DNA of 64,000 nt, from assembly GCA_037892935.1 (NCBI GenBank), contig JAYXKI010000006.1, forward strand, positions 1 to 64,000, given 5' to 3'. The DNA comes from Phlebopus portentosus. Its lineage: Eukaryota > Basidiomycota > Agaricomycetes > Boletales > Boletinellaceae. The notes below the pieces were generated by a model. That model was not told where the DNA came from. It did no database searches and saw only the letters and a list, made by a program, of their open reading frames with translations. Shown here in pieces: positions 60,734-64,000 of the stretch. Positions within the stretch are counted from its first letter, which is position 1, and each line of letters begins with the position of its first letter. The translations under genes were made by a program, and so were the position numbers.

Positions 60734-63514
60734 ATGGCCCATCCAGGCCGTCCTGATCTGAGCATCACACCATCTATTTCGTCTGCGCTTGCCATGGAGC
60801 AACAGCAGCAGCAACAACAGTCTCCACTCACACCATCACACGACGGCCAGCAGTCGCCTGGCATAAGCGCGGCCAACCGCAAGCGCAAGAAGGTGACCAT
60901 CGACGGCGAAGAAGCGGTGGCAATGAGCGAGCCGCGGCGATTGCGCCGGTCCCATGAGGCCTGTGCTCGATGCAGGAGCAAGAAAATCAAGGCAAGTGCC
61001 GTTCGGTACAGACCGACGTCCACCCGGCAAATTCCCTAACAAACAATCGGCAGTGCGACTCAAAGCACCCCCGCTGCACAGCGTGCGCGACGGCGGGCGT
61101 GCAATGCAACCAGGAAGACCGACACAGAAAGACACTGACTCCTAGAGGTCATGTTGAGAAAATTGAGCGCCAACTTCTGCAGTGCCAGGCTCTTCTTCGC
61201 AGACGTATTCCTGGATTCACTCTTGACAATCTTGAGAACATCCTCGTCCAAGAGGGCATTGAAGTTGAACCATCGAACGAAGATTATGCTGAGGCATTTC
61301 ATCTCCAACCCGCCAACGGTGTTCCAAAGCCTTTTAGCGATGGCATGCCGCCGCCTATGTCAGGCAAGGGTTATCCGTACCCTCCGCCTCACATGATGCA
61401 CCCCGGTTATCCACCCATGGCTATGCCCCCGCCTGGCTACCCTGCTCTTGGGCCCTATCCACCGATTGGAATGCCTCCTGGGGCACCTCCGTATGACCCG
61501 CGCATCCACCCGTCCTTTCAGCCTCATGCTGTTGCACCGCCCGTGCCTCGTCCCGACTTAGATATCAAAGGACAGGATCCGCAGTCGAATGATTTGTCCA
61601 ACGACCAGGTTTGCTTCTTGTTATCTCGAAATTACATTGAGTATGTTGATGTTGACCAACAGGCACTGGCGAAGAGCTTCGGTGTCTCTCCCCAGATAGT
61701 GAATGAAGCCAAGATAGGTAATGTTTCTACTTCAGAGTCGGAAGACCTCGCCGTTGGCTCTGGTGGCCTTTTGTCCGGGCGTGACCGCGACCTGACGGAG
61801 ACACAACCTCCGCGAGAACCAAAGATCTGGGTCTGTGCAAAGATGCAACACGTTAGCGCGGGTAACCCTCGTAATCACGTTCAAGAGGTTCTCGTCTGGC
61901 TTCCAAAAGATCGAAAAACGACGGAGCACGTCGTCTCCGCTTACTTCAGTTATCTCAATTGTCACCGGCCTGTACTACAGAAAGACAGGTTCACGAACCA
62001 GCTAGAGGCTCTTTATGACGGTAACCGCGAGATGTATGACCCCGGCTTTATTTGTTGCCTATATCTCGTATTGGCTCTTGGTACCATGAGCGAACTCAAC
62101 AAAGCCGTCGGAAACGGACTAGACGACCAGGCGGATACAAGCTTGAAGAAAACTTTGGTCCCCGGTTGGCCAGAGCATGAAGAATTCTTTGAACGTGCTC
62201 TGGCTGTAAAGCCGGACCTAAGAATGACCATCTCAAGTCTGCAGGCCTTAATTCTTCTCCATTGGTATCTATACACAGAGGTGCGTTTACTGCTACTAAT
62301 TTCTCGTGATTAACCTAACACTCCGATAGCGTCAGCAGCGCTCCCTATGGAGACTAGTTGGGAGCTTAGTTCGAGTGGCCATCGAACTCGGCCTTCATCA
62401 TAATCCCTTCCGTCAGGGCCAAACGTTCACCGAAGAAGAATCCCAATTGCGTATTCGCCTGTGGGCAATCGTGATGATTCATGATCGTGGAACATCTATT
62501 TTACTTGGTCGACCGTTAGCCATCTCGCCTCAAGATGCAAGTACGCCGCCGCCTTCGCGCGGCAAACCTCATGACTTTTCCGAGCACTTCTTCTTATCTG
62601 CACCCATCGCCGAGATACAGGCCGATATTGTAAACGCGCTGTATTCTCCAACGTTCCACAATACTGACACGATTATGCGCAACGCTACGCGAATCATCAA
62701 GAGCATGGTCGAATTCCGTAAACAACTTCCCGAGAGCTATGCCTACTTCTTTGGAGGGACTGAAAATTGGCCACTCGAAAAGAGGAGAAGGCTTGTTGAA
62801 GACATTAGTGAAGATCAGGGTCTGACACTGTTGAAACTCGGTATCGCTCGGATCCTACTCTTAAGAGCACTATTCAGTTCTGGTGAACTTCCTTATGCGC
62901 AGCGGCGCAAAGCGTTGACGGATGGTAAGTTCCTCATAAGAGGGTCTGTGCTCTTGGGTCACTGATTATTTGCCCAAGCAATCGTCGCATCACACAACAT
63001 CATTGTTGTGCATTACTGTCTAATCAAGTTCGCGGACGTTGCATTCTTTGTATCACCTATCCCTTTACACATCGCTGCCATGGTGATATTGTACGGTCAG
63101 ATGTCTCAATGCGATCGATTGCCGCGGGATGTTGCTATTGAGGACATCTGGTTCGCGCTTGACATGCTACCGCGTTTCCGCTGGCGCTGGGAGCGAAAGG
63201 ACATGAACGGCGGGCATCCGCTTATCGAGAAACTTGCGGAAAAAGTACTAGGCTTGAATCTCAGCGAGATGAAACGTTCCGGTGGGGTGCCGGTCCTTAT
63301 CCCTGAGGATGACTGGGAATCGAGCAGCCCGACCGGTACTGGCTCGCTGTCTCCGACAGTAGGTTCTCTGTCACCGAAGCATCCTCGTGTTCCGTTCTCG
63401 GAGTCTTACGCGAGCTCAAATTCTTCGGGCGATGCGGATGGCAAGACTCTCGCAGCAGTGCCTGCCGGCTGGTTTTGGCCGATGGACCCAGAAAATCCTG
63501 TCGAACTCCCCTAG
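60734..63514 (+). CDS. Zn2Cys6 fungal transcription factor
   Basis: Four exons: 60734-60991, 61054-62280, 62330-62924, 62979-63514; 871 aa. The binuclear zinc cluster is split by intron 1: SHEACARCRSKKIK then CDSKHPRCTACATAGVQC, giving the six cysteines. A coiled-coil linker follows (HVEKIERQLLQCQALLRRR), then a Pro/Tyr/Gly-rich stretch (PPPMSGKGYPYPPPHMM). The fungal-specific regulatory domain shows YFSYLNCHRPVLQKDRF and LVRVAIELGLHHNP. Before the cluster lies a Gln run (seven CAA/CAG). The factor binds DNA as a dimer and activates genes; its targets cannot be told from the sequence. Intron 1 has a textbook GC donor (AAG|GCAAGT). The stop at 63512-63514 looks premature: coding-like sequence goes on in another frame to 63708. 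Confidence 0.9.
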
Positions 63515-63708
63515 AACATGCTCATGTGGCCGTCCAGCAGCAAATACCTCCCCAGCCCTATCAGCCCATTGGTACTATCGGTTGTACGCCCTCGCAAGGG
63601 ACTTACATATTAGAAGAAAAGGATCCTGCTGTTCCGAAATCGATGGTACACGACTATGCGAGTCGTGTAAGTTCTCCTCTGGTACCCGACGATTTAAATG
63701 AGTACTGA
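63515..63708 (+). other. Out-of-frame continuation of the Zn2Cys6 gene
   Basis: Shifted by one base relative to the stop codon, 65 codons read EHAHVAVQQQIPPQPYQPIG and end VPDDLNEY before a TGA. The composition (Gln/Pro-rich, ordinary codon use) looks like the natural C-terminus of the regulator, starting just after WPMDPENPVELP. I found no splice pair that repairs the frame. Confidence 0.5.
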
Positions 63709-64000
63709 GTAGCCTTCATAGATCAACTGGAGCCACGGCCAACCTTCCTGAGATTTCTTACCTGATCGAAGCATACTCGACATCTGCTGCTCATAACTAT
63801 TCTTTTTCACCTTATGCGTACCCCTTTCCTTTCATCTTGTTTGTTTTGATTGTAAAAAAATAGGGATTATGTTCCATACAAATTGTTCGGATAAAATCAA
63901 GCTCTCGTGTCATTTGCTACTTTGGTCTGTGCAATGCAACAACACAACGAGTGGCAATTATAACGGATGTGCTGATAAAGTACAGTGCATAATGACAATA
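63709..64000. other. 3' flank of the Zn2Cys6 gene
   Basis: About 290 bases of T-rich and AT-rich DNA up to the window edge. Presumably the 3' UTR and beyond; no gene seen. Confidence 0.5.

Overview
The window is genomic DNA of a filamentous basidiomycete, most likely an Agaricomycete. The signs are dense genes with many introns of about 50 bases (GT-AG, four of them GC-AG), a C2-NACHT-WD40 NOD-like receptor typical of mushrooms, a Zn2Cys6 regulator, a homeodomain regulator and conserved fungal housekeeping genes on both strands. Exon models were built by eye from splice signals, reading-frame phase and conserved motifs. In the fully spliced models every intron phase closes and each total is divisible by three, but none is backed by transcripts.

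Region 1-10.1 kb is the accessory part. It holds the 3' tail of one NLR-type gene (cut by the window edge), a decayed 3' fragment of a CRIB-domain gene, a complete NLR gene and the complete CRIB-domain gene. The first two are a second copy of the junction between the last two, so this is a tandem segmental duplication. Region 10.1-21.6 kb: a gene-poor stretch with paired tetranucleotide repeats, then a DBP2/p68 RNA helicase with a 748-base intron, a Rap/Rsr1-like small GTPase, an RS-rich cyclophilin and eIF4B. Region 21.6-26.3 kb is poor in genes: a small GPI-anchored-type secreted protein, a broken relative of it, and one weak fragment.

Region 26.3-40.3 kb is compact: ADAL-type deaminase, an unrecognised basic protein, UBA4, COX10, a ZNF830-like zinc-finger protein, TIM13, JJJ1, RFT1 and the exosome subunit RRP41. 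Several of these are divergent pairs sharing short promoters. Region 40.3-47 kb holds a homeodomain regulator with nearly 3 kb of upstream DNA.

Region 47-64 kb: U1-70K, COX12 (with an 8-base exon), PRP18, CWH43 (20 exons), AP-3 beta, a 632-bp hAT-like MITE just upstream of the AP-3 start codon, a CobW/ZNG1-type metallochaperone and a Zn2Cys6 regulator whose last codons look frameshifted.

Functionally most genes are core cell biology: splicing (U1-70K, PRP18, DBP2, ZNF830-like, RS-cyclophilin), mitochondria (COX10, COX12, TIM13), the secretory pathway (RFT1, CWH43, AP-3), and translation or RNA (eIF4B, RRP41, JJJ1, UBA4). I saw no CRISPR array, rRNA, convincing tRNA or secondary-metabolite cluster. 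The most unusual items are the duplicated NLR/CRIB junction, the helicase's long intron and the MITE at the AP-3 start.
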